A stretch of DNA of 64,000 nt from Flavobacterium micromati (GCF_900129585.1 NZ_FQWF01000010.1:62001-126000); one strand, 5' to 3'. Numbered from the stretch's first letter, positions 1 through 11,921 are shown. Translations and numbers: made by a program. Notes: generated by a model not told the origin, from the sequence alone.

Positions 1-20
1 ATAACGCTAAAATACAAATC

Positions 21-1229
21 ATGAATTCAAATCTGGAATCACTTTATAAAATTGCCCATAAACCAACGCGAACCATTATTGGTTTAATGTCTGGAACTTC
101 ACTTGATGGCTTGGATGTGGCTTTATGCGAAATTTCAGGTTCTGGTGAAGAAACTGAAGTTAAATTAATTGAGTTTAAAACTGTTGAATATTCAGAAGAT
201 ATCAAAACAGAAATACGATCTGTTTTTGCAAAGCAAACAATTGAATTTCAAAAACTCGTATTACTAAATCAATGGATTGGCGTTTTACATGCAGATATGA
301 TTTTGAAATGTTTGCACCAATGGGGAATTTCTTCAGAAAAAGTAGATTTGATAGCGTCTCACGGTCAAACTGTTTTTCATGCGCCAAAGATTTTGCACCA
401 GCAAGAAAAATTTCCAAATGCTACTTTGCAAATTGGCGACGGAGATCATATAGCAGTAAATACGGGCATTATCACACTATCTGATTTTAGACAAAAGCAT
501 CTTGCGGCAGGAGGTGAAGGAGCACCATTAGCAGTTTATGGAGATTATTTTCTGTTTTCAAAAAAAGGAGAAAATCGTATTATGCTTAATATAGGCGGCA
601 TTGCTAATTTCACTTATTTGCCCGAAAGCAGCGATGCAGAAGAAGTTTTTGTAACTGATACAGGAACTGGAAACACCTTGATTGATGCATTTACGAAACT
701 TGTTTTTCCAAAAAAATCGTATGATAAAGATGCTGCAATCGCTAAAGATGGAATTGTAAATCAAGAACTTCTGACAAGTTTAAAATCTAATTCTTTTTTT
801 CAAAAACCTTTCCCTAAAACAACAGGACCTGAACTTTTTAGTGTTGACTTTGTTACAAATGCACAAAAAAATACCAGTATGCTAAATATTTCGATCAACG
901 ATTTACTAGCGACACTAACTCGATTTAGTGCAGAAACAATTGCAGAAGCAATAAATAGTACAATCAATAATACCAATTATTTAGTTGAAAATTTCACTAT
1001 TTATTTGTCGGGTGGAGGAACACACAATCCATTATTAGTAAAATGGTTAAAAGAATTATTGCCTTGTCATTTTTTAAAAACAGATGATTTAGGAATTTCA
1101 GGTGATGCTAAGGAAGCCATTCTATTTGCCATTTTAGCTAATGAAACAGTATGTGGTGGTAATTCTGATTTTGGAACACGAAAAGGAATTCCATCGGTAT
1201 CGATGGGAAAAATATCATTTCCGAACTAG
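21..1229 (+). CDS. anmK: Anhydro-N-acetylmuramic acid kinase
   Basis: The 402-residue protein matches the AnmK family, which opens and phosphorylates 1,6-anhydro-MurNAc to MurNAc-6-phosphate during cytoplasmic peptidoglycan recycling. Visible signatures are the N-terminal phosphate-binding loop GLMSGTSLDGLD (about residues 21-32), GQTVFH, SDFRQ, GGEGAPL, NIGGIANF and DTGTGNT, the last two typical of the ASKHA sugar-kinase fold. The ATG start lies 20 bases from the window edge and gives a complete N-terminus. It leads a same-strand run with transporter and hydrolase genes of the same pathway, about 30 bases from the next gene. Confidence 0.96.
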   Translation: MNSNLESLYKIAHKPTRTIIGLMSGTSLDGLDVALCEISGSGEETEVKLIEFKTVEYSEDIKTEIRSVFAKQTIEFQKLVLLNQWIGVLHADMILKCLHQWGISSEKVDLIASHGQTVFHAPKILHQQEKFPNATLQIGDGDHIAVNTGIITLSDFRQKHLAAGGEGAPLAVYGDYFLFSKKGENRIMLNIGGIANFTYLPESSDAEEVFVTDTGTGNTLIDAFTKLVFPKKSYDKDAAIAKDGIVNQELLTSLKSNSFFQKPFPKTTGPELFSVDFVTNAQKNTSMLNISINDLLATLTRFSAETIAEAINSTINNTNYLVENFTIYLSGGGTHNPLLVKWLKELLPCHFLKTDDLGISGDAKEAILFAILANETVCGGNSDFGTRKGIPSVSMGKISFPN

Positions 1230-1260
1230 AAAAAATATCTATTAAACCAACCAAAATAAA

Positions 1261-2532
1261 ATGCAAAAAGAACGTTTACTTTCACTCGATGTTTTTAGAG
1301 GATTTACCATTCTATTGATGACAATTGTAAATAATCCAGGAAGTTGGGCCCATATTTATCCACCTTTAAAACACGCGGAATGGCACGGCTGCACTCCTAC
1401 TGATTTAGTTTTTCCTTTTTTTATTTTCATCATGGGAACCGCAATTCCATTTGCAATGCCAGCAAAACATCTAGATTTTGCTGTTTTCAATAAAATTCTC
1501 GTTCGTTCACTTCGCATTTTTTGTTTGGGATTATTTTTAAATTTCTTTAGTAGAATCGAAGTATTTTCATTGGAAGGAATTCCGTTGCTGATGGTTCGGC
1601 TGCTGATAACTTTTGCGGTGGCGTACGCACTTTTAGGAAATTTCACTTTGAAAATTAAAACTTATCTCGTTTTTCTAATTTTTGGTGGTCTACTATTTTT
1701 GGCCTACAGCAGGATTCCCGCATTCGATGAAGTACGGATTCCGGGAGTTTTACAACGAATAGGAATCGTTTATTTCTTTGCTTCACTATTATATCTAACA
1801 TCAAATCTAAAAACACAAATTCTAGTAGTAGCAGCTATTTTACTAGTTTATTGGGGCTTAATGGCTCTAGTGCCTGTTCCAGGATTTGGAGAAGCTAATT
1901 TTGAAAAAGGAACTAATCTAGCAGCCTGGATTGATAATTTATTATTAAATGGCCATTTATGGGCATCATCAAAAACTTGGGATCCAGAGGGAATTCTTAG
2001 TACTTTACCCGCAATTTCAACAGGTATTTTGGGAATGTTTGTTGGCCAAATATTGAATTTACAAATTTCAAAAAGTGATATTGTAATAAAAATGGCAGTC
2101 GTAGGAATTTCAATGGTGGTTGTTGGGTTGTTGTGGAGCACTGCTTTCCCCTTAAACAAATCACTTTGGACGAGTTCTTATGTAGTTTACACTGCTGGTT
2201 TAGCTACAATTTGTCTACTAATTCTGTATTACCTAATCGACGTTCTAAATATAAAAAAATGGACGAAATTATTTTTAATTTGGGGTGTTAATCCAATGAT
2301 TGTGTTTTTCTTTTCAGGAATAATTCCAAGAGCTTTAAGTGCTATTAAGATTGAAAATCCAATTGTAGCGGAGGAAAAAATTAGTCTTCAAAAATTTATT
2401 TATGATTTTAATATTGTTCCGCTTTTTGATAATCCGTTGAATGCATCGCTTTTTTATGCTGTTTCTTACGCGGTTTTTTGGTCATTCATTCTATGGATTT
2501 TGTATAAAAATAAATTGATTTTTAAAGTTTAA
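1261..2532 (+). CDS. NagX-like (DUF5009/heparan-alpha-glucosaminide) acyltransferase membrane protein
   Basis: This 423-residue polytopic membrane protein starts with RLLSLDVFRGFTILLM and contains NNPGSW and a WHGCTPTDLVFPFF segment, the hallmark of the DUF1624/DUF5009 family related to lysosomal heparan-alpha-glucosaminide N-acetyltransferase. Roughly ten hydrophobic segments are visible. Related bacterial NagX proteins sit in amino-sugar use operons, and here the neighbours are anmK and a NagZ-like enzyme, so a role in acetylating or moving amino sugars at the inner membrane is likely but inferred. It follows anmK by about 30 bases, suggesting co-transcription. Confidence 0.85.
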   Translation: MQKERLLSLDVFRGFTILLMTIVNNPGSWAHIYPPLKHAEWHGCTPTDLVFPFFIFIMGTAIPFAMPAKHLDFAVFNKILVRSLRIFCLGLFLNFFSRIEVFSLEGIPLLMVRLLITFAVAYALLGNFTLKIKTYLVFLIFGGLLFLAYSRIPAFDEVRIPGVLQRIGIVYFFASLLYLTSNLKTQILVVAAILLVYWGLMALVPVPGFGEANFEKGTNLAAWIDNLLLNGHLWASSKTWDPEGILSTLPAISTGILGMFVGQILNLQISKSDIVIKMAVVGISMVVVGLLWSTAFPLNKSLWTSSYVVYTAGLATICLLILYYLIDVLNIKKWTKLFLIWGVNPMIVFFFSGIIPRALSAIKIENPIVAEEKISLQKFIYDFNIVPLFDNPLNASLFYAVSYAVFWSFILWILYKNKLIFKV

Positions 2533-2674
2533 TATCAAAATTTTTAAACGAATTCATTTTGGCAAAAGCGAAATATTTTGGCAAGCAAATTGTAAAGTAA
2601 AATTTGATCACTTATTAAACGGATACATTACACTAAAAAAACTATTTTTGAAGACTTTACTAAACTACACGCTA

Positions 2675-4207
2675 ATGAAAAATTATAAGCACAGCGCATT
2701 ACTAATATGCTTTCTAATATTCTCATTTTTGAACTTAAATGCTCAGGAACTTATCAAACATCCAAAAACCGAATTTAGAGGTGTGTGGATTGCAACAGTT
2801 GTAAATATTGATTGGCCAAAAACAAGTAAAGACAGCGTTGCCAAACAAAAAGCCGACTATATTGAAATTCTAGACACGTATCAAAAATTAAATTATAACG
2901 CGGTGATTGTTCAAATTCGCAGTGTGGGTGATGCTTTCTATCCAACTAAATTAGCTCCATGGTCAAAATATTTAACTGGAAAAGAAGGACAAGCACCTAA
3001 GCCCTATTACGACCCGCTTGAATGGATGATAAATGAAGCGCACCGCCGAGGCTTTGAATTTCATGCTTGGATGAATCCGTATCGTGCTGCAATGGATTAT
3101 AACACCGCCATTTTAAGTCCAGAACACGATTTTTTTAAATATCCCGAATGGATGATAAAATACGGTGGAAAATATTACTACAATCCAGCGTTGCCGGAAG
3201 TTCAAAAACATTTATTAACGATTGTTGATGAAGTAGTTCAAAATTATGATATCGACGCAATGCATTTTGATGATTATTTTTATCCATATAAAGTTGCAGG
3301 TGAGAAGTTTAATGACACCGCTGCGTTTATTCAATATGGGAAAGGAATGAGTATCGAAGATTGGAGACGCGACAATGTAAATACATTTGTAAAAGACGTA
3401 TCTGTTTCTATTAAAAATCTAAAACCGTGGGTACAATTTGGAATAAGTCCTTTTGGTGTTTGGAGAAACAAATCAGTGGATCCGAGAGGTTCTGATACTG
3501 AAGCAGGCCAAACAAATTACGATGATTTATATGCCGATCCATTAGCGTGGATGGACAATAAATGGATTGATTATCTTGTACCACAATTGTATTGGAGCAT
3601 GGATCATCCTAAAGCTTCTTATTCTAAATTATTAAAATGGTGGTCTGAAAATTCTAGTAATACAGCAATTTATATAGGAAACGGAACCTACAAAATCAAC
3701 GCTGATTCAGATAAAAGATGGAATAATCCACTCGAAATTCCGAATCAAATTGACATTACTAGAACGTATAAAAATGTTCAAGGAAACGCCTATTTCAGTG
3801 CCAAAGGATTTGTCAATAAAAATCAAAAAGTAACAAAATTACTAAGTGAAAATCAGTATAAATATCCGGCTCTTCCGCCTGTTGTGCCAGCGGCAGTCAA
3901 AATTATGGTGATTGTTCCCACGGCAACTAACTTGATAGTTGATCCAATCTCCACCCGATTTTCTGTAAAGAGCCCAATGTACAGCAAAATAAGATACGTT
4001 ATGGTTTACGCATCGTCATTTGGTTTGCCAATTGACATTAGCAATCCTAGCCAAATTATCGAAAAAGTCGCTTACGAATCCAATAGTGATATTGCCGAAA
4101 TTGTAATTCCAGCTTACAAATTAGATAAAAATACTACTTGCGCAATGACTTTTATTGATTATTTCGGCAACGAGAGTGAAGCAACAATTGTAGATTTAAA
4201 ACAATAA
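2675..4207 (+). CDS. GHL10 (DUF187) family glycoside hydrolase-like protein, exported
   Basis: The protein is 510 residues from the ATG at 2675. A TTG 27 bases upstream is also in frame, but the ATG places a clean signal peptide (lysine, hydrophobic stretch, NLNAQ cleavage region) at the N-terminus. After it, TEFRGVWIATVVNIDWP opens the GHL10/PF02638 domain, a TIM-barrel family related to glycoside hydrolases. DAMHFDDYFYP and the Trp-rich segments are typical. The C-terminal roughly 100 residues look like a fibronectin-type beta domain. Its place between a NagX-like protein and an AmpG-like transporter suggests periplasmic attack on cell-wall sugars. The exact substrate is not shown by the sequence. 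Confidence 0.88.
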   Translation: MKNYKHSALLICFLIFSFLNLNAQELIKHPKTEFRGVWIATVVNIDWPKTSKDSVAKQKADYIEILDTYQKLNYNAVIVQIRSVGDAFYPTKLAPWSKYLTGKEGQAPKPYYDPLEWMINEAHRRGFEFHAWMNPYRAAMDYNTAILSPEHDFFKYPEWMIKYGGKYYYNPALPEVQKHLLTIVDEVVQNYDIDAMHFDDYFYPYKVAGEKFNDTAAFIQYGKGMSIEDWRRDNVNTFVKDVSVSIKNLKPWVQFGISPFGVWRNKSVDPRGSDTEAGQTNYDDLYADPLAWMDNKWIDYLVPQLYWSMDHPKASYSKLLKWWSENSSNTAIYIGNGTYKINADSDKRWNNPLEIPNQIDITRTYKNVQGNAYFSAKGFVNKNQKVTKLLSENQYKYPALPPVVPAAVKIMVIVPTATNLIVDPISTRFSVKSPMYSKIRYVMVYASSFGLPIDISNPSQIIEKVAYESNSDIAEIVIPAYKLDKNTTCAMTFIDYFGNESEATIVDLKQ

Positions 4208-4233
4208 TTTCAAATTACCAATAAGCAACTTAA

Positions 4234-5493
4234 ATGAAAGCAGATAACAGACCATGGTATTGGATTCCCGTATTAAATTTCGCATCGGGATTTCCTTATG
4301 TGATAATAATTTCGGTCTCCGTGCTGATGTACAAAAACTTAGGAATTAGCAATGAAGACATTGGTTTATATACCAGTTTATTGTATTTGCCGTGGGTTAT
4401 AAAACCATTATGGAGTCCATTTATTGATTTATATGGCACCAAGAGAAATTGGTTTCTAACGATGCAATTCCTTATTTCAATTGCCTTTATTATAGTTGGT
4501 TTTATTATTCCTACTAGTCATTTTTTTGTGTTGAGTTTAGCTGTTTTTTGGGTCGCTGCTTTTGCATCGGCTTCCAATGATGTAGCAAGTGATGGTTTTT
4601 ATATGCTGGCTTTAAGAAAAGAGCAACAGTCTTTCTTTTTAGGAATTCGAAGTACATTTTACAGAGCTTCAATGCTTACTGGAAACGGCTTAATTATTTT
4701 ACTGGCAGGATATTTAGAACATCGTTTTGGTAATAATCAGCAAGCATGGTCTTACACAATGATTTTCGTGGGCCTTGTAATGACGATCTTAACTGTTTAC
4801 AACTATTTTGCGACACCAAAAGCAGAGTTGCCAATTGCAGTAGGTCAAGAAGAGGAGAAAAATTTTAGCAAAGTTTTTATTAGTTTTTTCAAGAAGAAAC
4901 AAATTGTTTTAATTCTGGCTTTCATTCTTTTATTTCGTTTGGGAGAATCGCAATTGCTAAAGATGTTAACTCCTTTTTTAGTAGATCCTATTAATGACGG
5001 CGGAATGGGATTACAAACCGAAGATGTTGGAATCATTTATGGAACTTTTGGCCTCATTGCACTTACCATTGGCGGTATTTTAGGCGGAATTGTAATTTCG
5101 AAAGATGGTTTGGGGAAATGGATGTTACCCATGATTTTAGCGATGCACTTGCCAATTATAGGATTCGTTCTATTATCTCACTTTCATCCAAGTTCTGTAA
5201 TTTATATTTATTTGACAGTAATTGCGGAGCAGTTTGGATACGGTTTTGGTTTTGCAGCCTTTATGATGTATTTAATTTATGTCGCTGATGGCGAATCAAA
5301 AACTTCCCACTATTCTATTGCCACAGGATTTATGGCACTAGGAATGATGCTTCCTGGAATGGTAAGTGGTTACATTCAAGATTATTTAGGTTATGGTAAT
5401 TTCTTTATTTGGGTTTTTATTGCTACTATTCCTGGATTAATACTTTCGAGATTTTTGATATTTCCCAAGAATTTTGGGAAGAAGACAACCTAA
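4234..5493 (+). CDS. AmpG-like MFS transporter
   Basis: This 419-residue major-facilitator protein has about twelve hydrophobic helices. The loop after helix 2 (LPWVIKPLWSPFIDLYGTKRNW) and ASNDVASDGFYM resemble the AmpG/PAT branch that imports anhydro-muropeptides or similar solutes. It follows the GHL10 gene by 26 bases on the same strand and precedes the NagZ-like gene, so import of the products released by the exported hydrolase is the natural reading. Subfamily assignment is by motif only. A general sugar or siderophore MFS role cannot be excluded. Confidence 0.82.
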   Translation: MKADNRPWYWIPVLNFASGFPYVIIISVSVLMYKNLGISNEDIGLYTSLLYLPWVIKPLWSPFIDLYGTKRNWFLTMQFLISIAFIIVGFIIPTSHFFVLSLAVFWVAAFASASNDVASDGFYMLALRKEQQSFFLGIRSTFYRASMLTGNGLIILLAGYLEHRFGNNQQAWSYTMIFVGLVMTILTVYNYFATPKAELPIAVGQEEEKNFSKVFISFFKKKQIVLILAFILLFRLGESQLLKMLTPFLVDPINDGGMGLQTEDVGIIYGTFGLIALTIGGILGGIVISKDGLGKWMLPMILAMHLPIIGFVLLSHFHPSSVIYIYLTVIAEQFGYGFGFAAFMMYLIYVADGESKTSHYSIATGFMALGMMLPGMVSGYIQDYLGYGNFFIWVFIATIPGLILSRFLIFPKNFGKKTT

Positions 5494-5621
5494 AATCGTT
5501 ACTACGGATTAATCCAAAAATATAACCGCAGATTCGCAAATTATTTTAAAAAATTTATAATCTACGCATCTTCGGTAAAAATTATTCCAAGCTTTATTTG
5601 ATACTAGCAAACTAAAAAAAA

Positions 5622-7235
5622 ATGACATTAGAACAAAAAATAGGACAATTTTTCTTTCCCGCAGTATTCATTAACGATACGGAAGAAAATATTCAGGCAA
5701 CTGAAAAATTAATTAAAGATTATAACATTGGCGGACTTACTTTTTTTCATAGTAGAGCGAGCGCAGCAACTAATTTTGAAACCAAGAAAAAAGTAATTTT
5801 TAATGATGATAGTTGTCAGCGTTTAAAGGAACTCATTGTTCGCTATCAAAAATGTGCTCCTACTCCACTGTTAATCAGTATTGATGCCGAATGGGGCTTA
5901 GCAATGCGCGTCGAAAAAACACCTCAATATCCTTATGCAATTACGCTAGGCGCTTTGTCTGAATCAAAATCTCATTTGGTTTACGAAGTTGGAAAACAAA
6001 TTGGTTTTGATTTAAAATCAGTTGGAATTCATTACAATTTAGCGCCACTAGCGGATATCAACAATAACCCCAATAATCCTGTTATTGGGTATCGTTCCTT
6101 TGGCGAAAGCAAAGAAAAAGTCAGCGATTTTGCATTAGAATATTTAAGAGGAATGAATGATGCTGGCGTGCTAGGCTGTCTGAAACATTTTCCTGGTCAT
6201 GGTAACACAAACGTCGATTCTCACCTGGGCTTGCCAATATTAGAAGAAAATTTAGAACAATTATTAAAAAACGAGCTGGTTCCCTTTATAAAAGGAATCG
6301 AAAATAATGTCGATTCAATAATGATAGGTCACTTGGCCGTTCCGGCTTTGAATGATGGAAAAAATACCTCGGCTACCTTATCTAAATCTATTATAGAAAT
6401 GCTTTTGCGAAAGCAATTAGGTTATGATGGATTAGTAATTTCTGATGCCTTGAACATGCGAAGTGTTTCCGATTTATACACTAAAAAAGGACAATTAGAA
6501 TGGGAAGCTTTCAATGCTGGAAATGATGTACTTTGTTTTGCAGAAAATGTCGCTGAAGGAATACAAGAAATCCTAAACAATGCAACAGCATCAAGAATTG
6601 CGGAAAGTTATAATCGTATTGTAAAATGCAAGCAAAAAGTTGGTTTACTAAATTTTGAAACTGCGGTAAAATCAATATCAGATTATGAATTCGATTTTGA
6701 AAAAACTTCTGATTTAAATTATCAAATCGCTAAAGCTTCCATCACTAAAATCATCGATAACGGCAATACGCAAGCTGTTTTTGATGCAAAAGCAAAAAGT
6801 ACGCTTGCCAAATTAAGTCTTTATAAAAAAACTGATAACCGATTTTTTAAAGTTTTATCTAATGATTTAATGTCACCGGAATTTAGTTATCAAAGTGAGG
6901 AAAAGTTAGATTTGGAACAGCTAGAAAAAGACCTTGAAGGTTATGACACTATAATTATTGCATTATTTGTTCCTAAAGCAAAACCACTTGACAATTTTGA
7001 TATAGACGAAGAAGTTCTTGTTTTTTTGCAAAAAATATTTAATATCAAAAAATGCATTTTATATGTTTTTGGAAACCCCTATTCACTCCAAGTGATTCCA
7101 AACTCAAAATCAGTGCTTGGAATCGTACAAGTATATCAAGATTTTGATGAGTTTCAAACTGTTGCCGCCAAACATCTGTTAGGGAAGCTGGAATGCAATG
7201 GAACTCTTCCTGTTTCTATCAATTGGTTGGATTGA
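5622..7235 (+). CDS. Glycoside hydrolase family 3, NagZ-like beta-N-acetylhexosaminidase
   Basis: The 537-residue protein carries the GH3 catalytic barrel with the NagZ-type loop KHFPGHGNTNVDSH (about residue 190), where the His acts as acid/base in NagZ enzymes. It also carries the nucleophile region GLVISDALNM with the Asp at about residue 280. It starts without a signal peptide, so it is probably cytoplasmic and would remove GlcNAc from imported muropeptides. It is longer than proteobacterial NagZ (about 340 residues). The extra C-terminal domain of roughly 170 residues resembles the GH3 C-terminal sandwich. A 128-base gap separates it from the transporter gene. It closes the recycling cluster. 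Confidence 0.9.
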   Translation: MTLEQKIGQFFFPAVFINDTEENIQATEKLIKDYNIGGLTFFHSRASAATNFETKKKVIFNDDSCQRLKELIVRYQKCAPTPLLISIDAEWGLAMRVEKTPQYPYAITLGALSESKSHLVYEVGKQIGFDLKSVGIHYNLAPLADINNNPNNPVIGYRSFGESKEKVSDFALEYLRGMNDAGVLGCLKHFPGHGNTNVDSHLGLPILEENLEQLLKNELVPFIKGIENNVDSIMIGHLAVPALNDGKNTSATLSKSIIEMLLRKQLGYDGLVISDALNMRSVSDLYTKKGQLEWEAFNAGNDVLCFAENVAEGIQEILNNATASRIAESYNRIVKCKQKVGLLNFETAVKSISDYEFDFEKTSDLNYQIAKASITKIIDNGNTQAVFDAKAKSTLAKLSLYKKTDNRFFKVLSNDLMSPEFSYQSEEKLDLEQLEKDLEGYDTIIIALFVPKAKPLDNFDIDEEVLVFLQKIFNIKKCILYVFGNPYSLQVIPNSKSVLGIVQVYQDFDEFQTVAAKHLLGKLECNGTLPVSINWLD

Positions 7236-7330
7236 AAAATTGGATTTCTGATTTAAACTTGTTATAACTAAAATTGATTACTTCATAAAAACTAATAATT
7301 AAAATCAATTAATATTCTCGTTCTTTACGT

Positions 7331-9565
<2,235 letters not shown>

Positions 9566-9585
9566 CTATTAACTTTTTAATAATT

Positions 9586-9618
9586 CAAAAATCCACTTTT
9601 TAAAGGTGGATTTTTGTT
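9586..9618 (+). terminator. Rho-independent terminator after katG
   Basis: AAAAATCCAC (9586-9595) pairs perfectly with GTGGATTTTT (9605-9614), followed by a T-rich tail, 20 bases after the katG stop. Confidence 0.85.
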
Positions 9619-9726
9619 TTGCAATAACTTTCAGAAAAGGAATATGAATATATCAATTATAAAGTTTTTCTATGGTTTTATAAATAAATAGCATAAAAAA
9701 CTATCGTTAAAACTGTATTTCTGAAC

Positions 9727-9734
9727 TACTTTTG
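9727..9734 (+). promoter_or_regulatory. Candidate -7 element of the peroxiredoxin promoter
   Basis: TACTTTTG fits TAnnTTTG and lies 37 bases upstream of the peroxiredoxin ATG, a spacing typical of Bacteroidota promoters. Confidence 0.6.
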
Positions 9735-9771
9735 CACTGTGAAAACAATAACAATTTAAAATAAAAATAAT

Positions 9772-10410
9772 ATGTCTTTAGTAGGAAAAAAATTCCCAAG
9801 TATTGCAGTTGATGCTATTTCAGAAATGGGTGATAATTTAAAAATCAATATTTTTGAAGAAGCAGTAAATAATAACAAAAAAGTACTTTTATTTTGGTAC
9901 CCAAAAGATTTTACTTTTGTATGTCCAACTGAATTACACGCTTTTCAAGCTGCTTTACCCGAATTTGAAAAAAGAAATACAATCGTAATCGGTGCTTCTT
10001 GCGATACGAATGAAGTTCACTTTGCTTGGTTAAATACTCCAAAAAATAACGGAGGAATAGAAGGAGTTACTTACCCAATTCTTGCAGATACGAACAGAAA
10101 TTTATCCAACATTTTAGGAATTCTTGATATTGATTCAACTGAATATTCTGAAGAGACTGATTCAGTTATTGTTGAAGGATCTAATGTAACTTTTAGAGCT
10201 ACATACTTAATAGACGAGACAGGAAAAATTTTCCACGAAAGTGTAAATGATATGCCATTGGGTCGTAACGTAAACGAGTATTTACGTATGGTTGATGCCT
10301 ACACTCACATTCAGGAAAAAGGAGAAGTTTGTCCTGCTAACTGGGAACCAGGTAAAGAAGCAATGAGTGCCGACAGAACAAGTACTGCTGAGTATTTAAC
10401 CCTGAACTAA
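9772..10410 (+). CDS. 2-Cys peroxiredoxin (AhpC/Prx1 type)
   Basis: The 212-residue thiol peroxidase has the peroxidatic Cys in DFTFVCPTE (about residue 50) and the resolving Cys in GEVCPANW near the C-terminus, the typical 2-Cys pattern. It reduces hydrogen peroxide and organic hydroperoxides using a thiol donor. The thioredoxin gene that follows about 170 bases later is a plausible donor. It has its own promoter-like TACTTTTG upstream and lies between katG and tpx, so peroxide induction is likely but not shown. Confidence 0.95.
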   Translation: MSLVGKKFPSIAVDAISEMGDNLKINIFEEAVNNNKKVLLFWYPKDFTFVCPTELHAFQAALPEFEKRNTIVIGASCDTNEVHFAWLNTPKNNGGIEGVTYPILADTNRNLSNILGILDIDSTEYSEETDSVIVEGSNVTFRATYLIDETGKIFHESVNDMPLGRNVNEYLRMVDAYTHIQEKGEVCPANWEPGKEAMSADRTSTAEYLTLN

Positions 10411-10427
10411 GAAGAAAATCAAATTTA

Positions 10428-10562
10428 AAATTCCAAATTCCAAGACAGATTATACAAGTTTAATTTGGGATTTGGGATTTAGGATTTGGAAATATAAAAT
10501 AAAAAAATATTAACCTTTTTAAAAGTTTTAAATTTTGATCTTGACATTGGAATTTGGAATTT
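10428..10562. repeat. Intergenic 16-bp inverted repeat pair
   Basis: AAATTCCAAATTCCAA at 10428-10443 is the exact reverse complement of TTGGAATTTGGAATTT at 10547-10562. The spacer is rich in TTTGGGATTT variants. This type of AAATTCC/GGAATTT intergenic repeat is familiar from Flavobacterium genomes. It fills the gap between peroxiredoxin and thioredoxin. Confidence 0.75.
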
Positions 10563-10583
10563 ATAAAAATTATAATTTAAAAT

Positions 10584-10892
10584 ATGTTAATCGAATTAAC
10601 TGAAGATACGTTACAGGATTTAATTTCCAAAAACGAAAAAGTAGTAGTTCAATATTCGGCATCATGGTGCGGAAACTGTCGAATTATGAAGCCAAAGTTC
10701 AAAAAATTAGCAACTGAAAACGAAGCAATCACTTTTGCACTTGTAGACGCTGAAAATTTCCCAGAATCTAGAAAACTTGCCAATGTAAGTAATCTACCAA
10801 CTTTTGCCACTTTTGTAAATGGTAAATTAGTAAACGAAACACAAACAAACAAGCAAGAAGTTTTAATTGAATTAGTAAACGAAATCGTTTAA
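10584..10892 (+). CDS. Thioredoxin family protein
   Basis: This 102-residue thioredoxin-fold protein has the active site SASWCGNCRIMKP (CGNC rather than the usual CGPC) at about residues 29-32 and the cis-Pro loop NLPTF. There is no signal peptide, so it is cytoplasmic. The CGNC variant should change redox potential compared with TrxA. Its position after a 2-Cys peroxiredoxin and 81 bases before DUF6952 suggests it recycles one of the neighbouring peroxidases. Confidence 0.93.
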   Translation: MLIELTEDTLQDLISKNEKVVVQYSASWCGNCRIMKPKFKKLATENEAITFALVDAENFPESRKLANVSNLPTFATFVNGKLVNETQTNKQEVLIELVNEIV

Positions 10893-10973
10893 TTGGTTAA
10901 AAGGGATAATCGTTCAAAAATGTTTGCCCAGCCAAATCAACAAATTAACGGATAACCGAATAAATATTAAAAG

Positions 10974-11231
10974 ATGAAATTACCTGTAATAAAGCATTTG
11001 ACACAATTTATAGAGGAAAATGATGAAGATTACATCATTGAAACTATTGACGTTCTGGAGGCTATGACTGAAATACCATCACTAAAAGATGAAGAGTTAG
11101 ATGTTATAGGTGAATTAATTTCCAATATGTATGGGGCTTTGGAGGTTAATAAATTAATAAAAATCGGAACTGATAAAAAAGAAGCGTTAAACACTTTTAT
11201 GAAAAGAGTTTTAGGTTCAATAGACAAATAA
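10974..11231 (+). CDS. DUF6952 family small protein
   Basis: The 85-residue, mostly helical, acidic protein resembles DUF6952, a small Bacteroidota family of unknown function that often lies beside peroxiredoxin and thioredoxin genes. It has no cysteine, no membrane segment and no signal peptide. It follows thioredoxin on the same strand and is closed by a strong terminator, so it probably belongs to the same peroxide-response transcript. The family name rests on length, context and overall pattern. Confidence 0.8.
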   Translation: MKLPVIKHLTQFIEENDEDYIIETIDVLEAMTEIPSLKDEELDVIGELISNMYGALEVNKLIKIGTDKKEALNTFMKRVLGSIDK

Positions 11232-11254
11232 CATTATCTCCTTAAAAATATTGG

Positions 11255-11283
11255 AACGCACTCTAAATCGAGTGCGTTTTTTA
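11255..11283 (+). terminator. Rho-independent terminator after DUF6952
   Basis: AACGCACTC (11255-11263) pairs with GAGTGCGTT (11270-11278), followed by a run of T. Confidence 0.9.
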
Positions 11284-11383
11284 TTTGTAAAAGAGAATTA
11301 TTTGAAGTTTAAATAAATATACGGCGTATCAATAAGACAAATTTTATACGATTACTTCTGAACAAATTCTTAAAAAATTTTCA

Positions 11384-11391
11384 TACTTTTG
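11384..11391 (+). promoter_or_regulatory. Candidate -7 element of the tpx promoter
   Basis: TACTTTTG, identical to the element before the peroxiredoxin gene, lies 23 bases before the tpx ATG. Confidence 0.6.
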
Positions 11392-11414
11392 AACCTCACA
11401 AAAAAACAAACAAC

Positions 11415-11912
11415 ATGGCTTCAATTACATTAGGAGGAAATCCAATTCATACATCAGGAGAGTTACCAGCAATAGGTACCAAAATCGCTGATTTCAAATT
11501 AATTAATACTGATCTTGCAGTAGTTTCACTTAGTGATTTTGCAGGTAAAAAGGTAGTTTTAAATATTTTTCCCAGCGTTGATACTGGAACATGTGCAGCA
11601 TCAGTTAGAAAGTTTAATGAAAATGCAAGCAAATTAGAGAATACAAAAGTTTTATGTATTTCAAGAGATTTACCATTTGCACAAAAACGTTTTTGCGCGG
11701 CTGAAGGATTAGAGAACGTGGTAAACTTATCGGATTTTAAAAATGGTGAATTTGGTAAAACTAATGGTTTAGAAATAACTGACGGACCTTTAGCGGGATT
11801 GCATTCAAGAGTAATCATTGTAATTGATGAAAACGGAATAATTACGCATACGGAACAAGTAGGTGAAATTGCTGATGAGCCTAATTACGAAGCTGCAATA
11901 GCAACACTTTAA
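11415..11912 (+). CDS. tpx: Thiol peroxidase Tpx (atypical 2-Cys)
   Basis: The 165-residue protein matches Tpx. It begins MASITLGGNPIHTSGELP, carries the peroxidatic Cys in SVDTGTCAASVRKFN (about residue 60) and has the resolving Cys in KRFCAAEGL (about residue 94). It reduces hydroperoxides with thioredoxin as donor. It has a promoter-like element upstream, separate from the preceding thioredoxin transcript. The diacylglycerol kinase gene starts 9 bases after its stop, so the two are probably co-transcribed. Confidence 0.96.
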   Translation: MASITLGGNPIHTSGELPAIGTKIADFKLINTDLAVVSLSDFAGKKVVLNIFPSVDTGTCAASVRKFNENASKLENTKVLCISRDLPFAQKRFCAAEGLENVVNLSDFKNGEFGKTNGLEITDGPLAGLHSRVIIVIDENGIITHTEQVGEIADEPNYEAAIATL

Positions 11913-11921
11913 TACTTCCTG

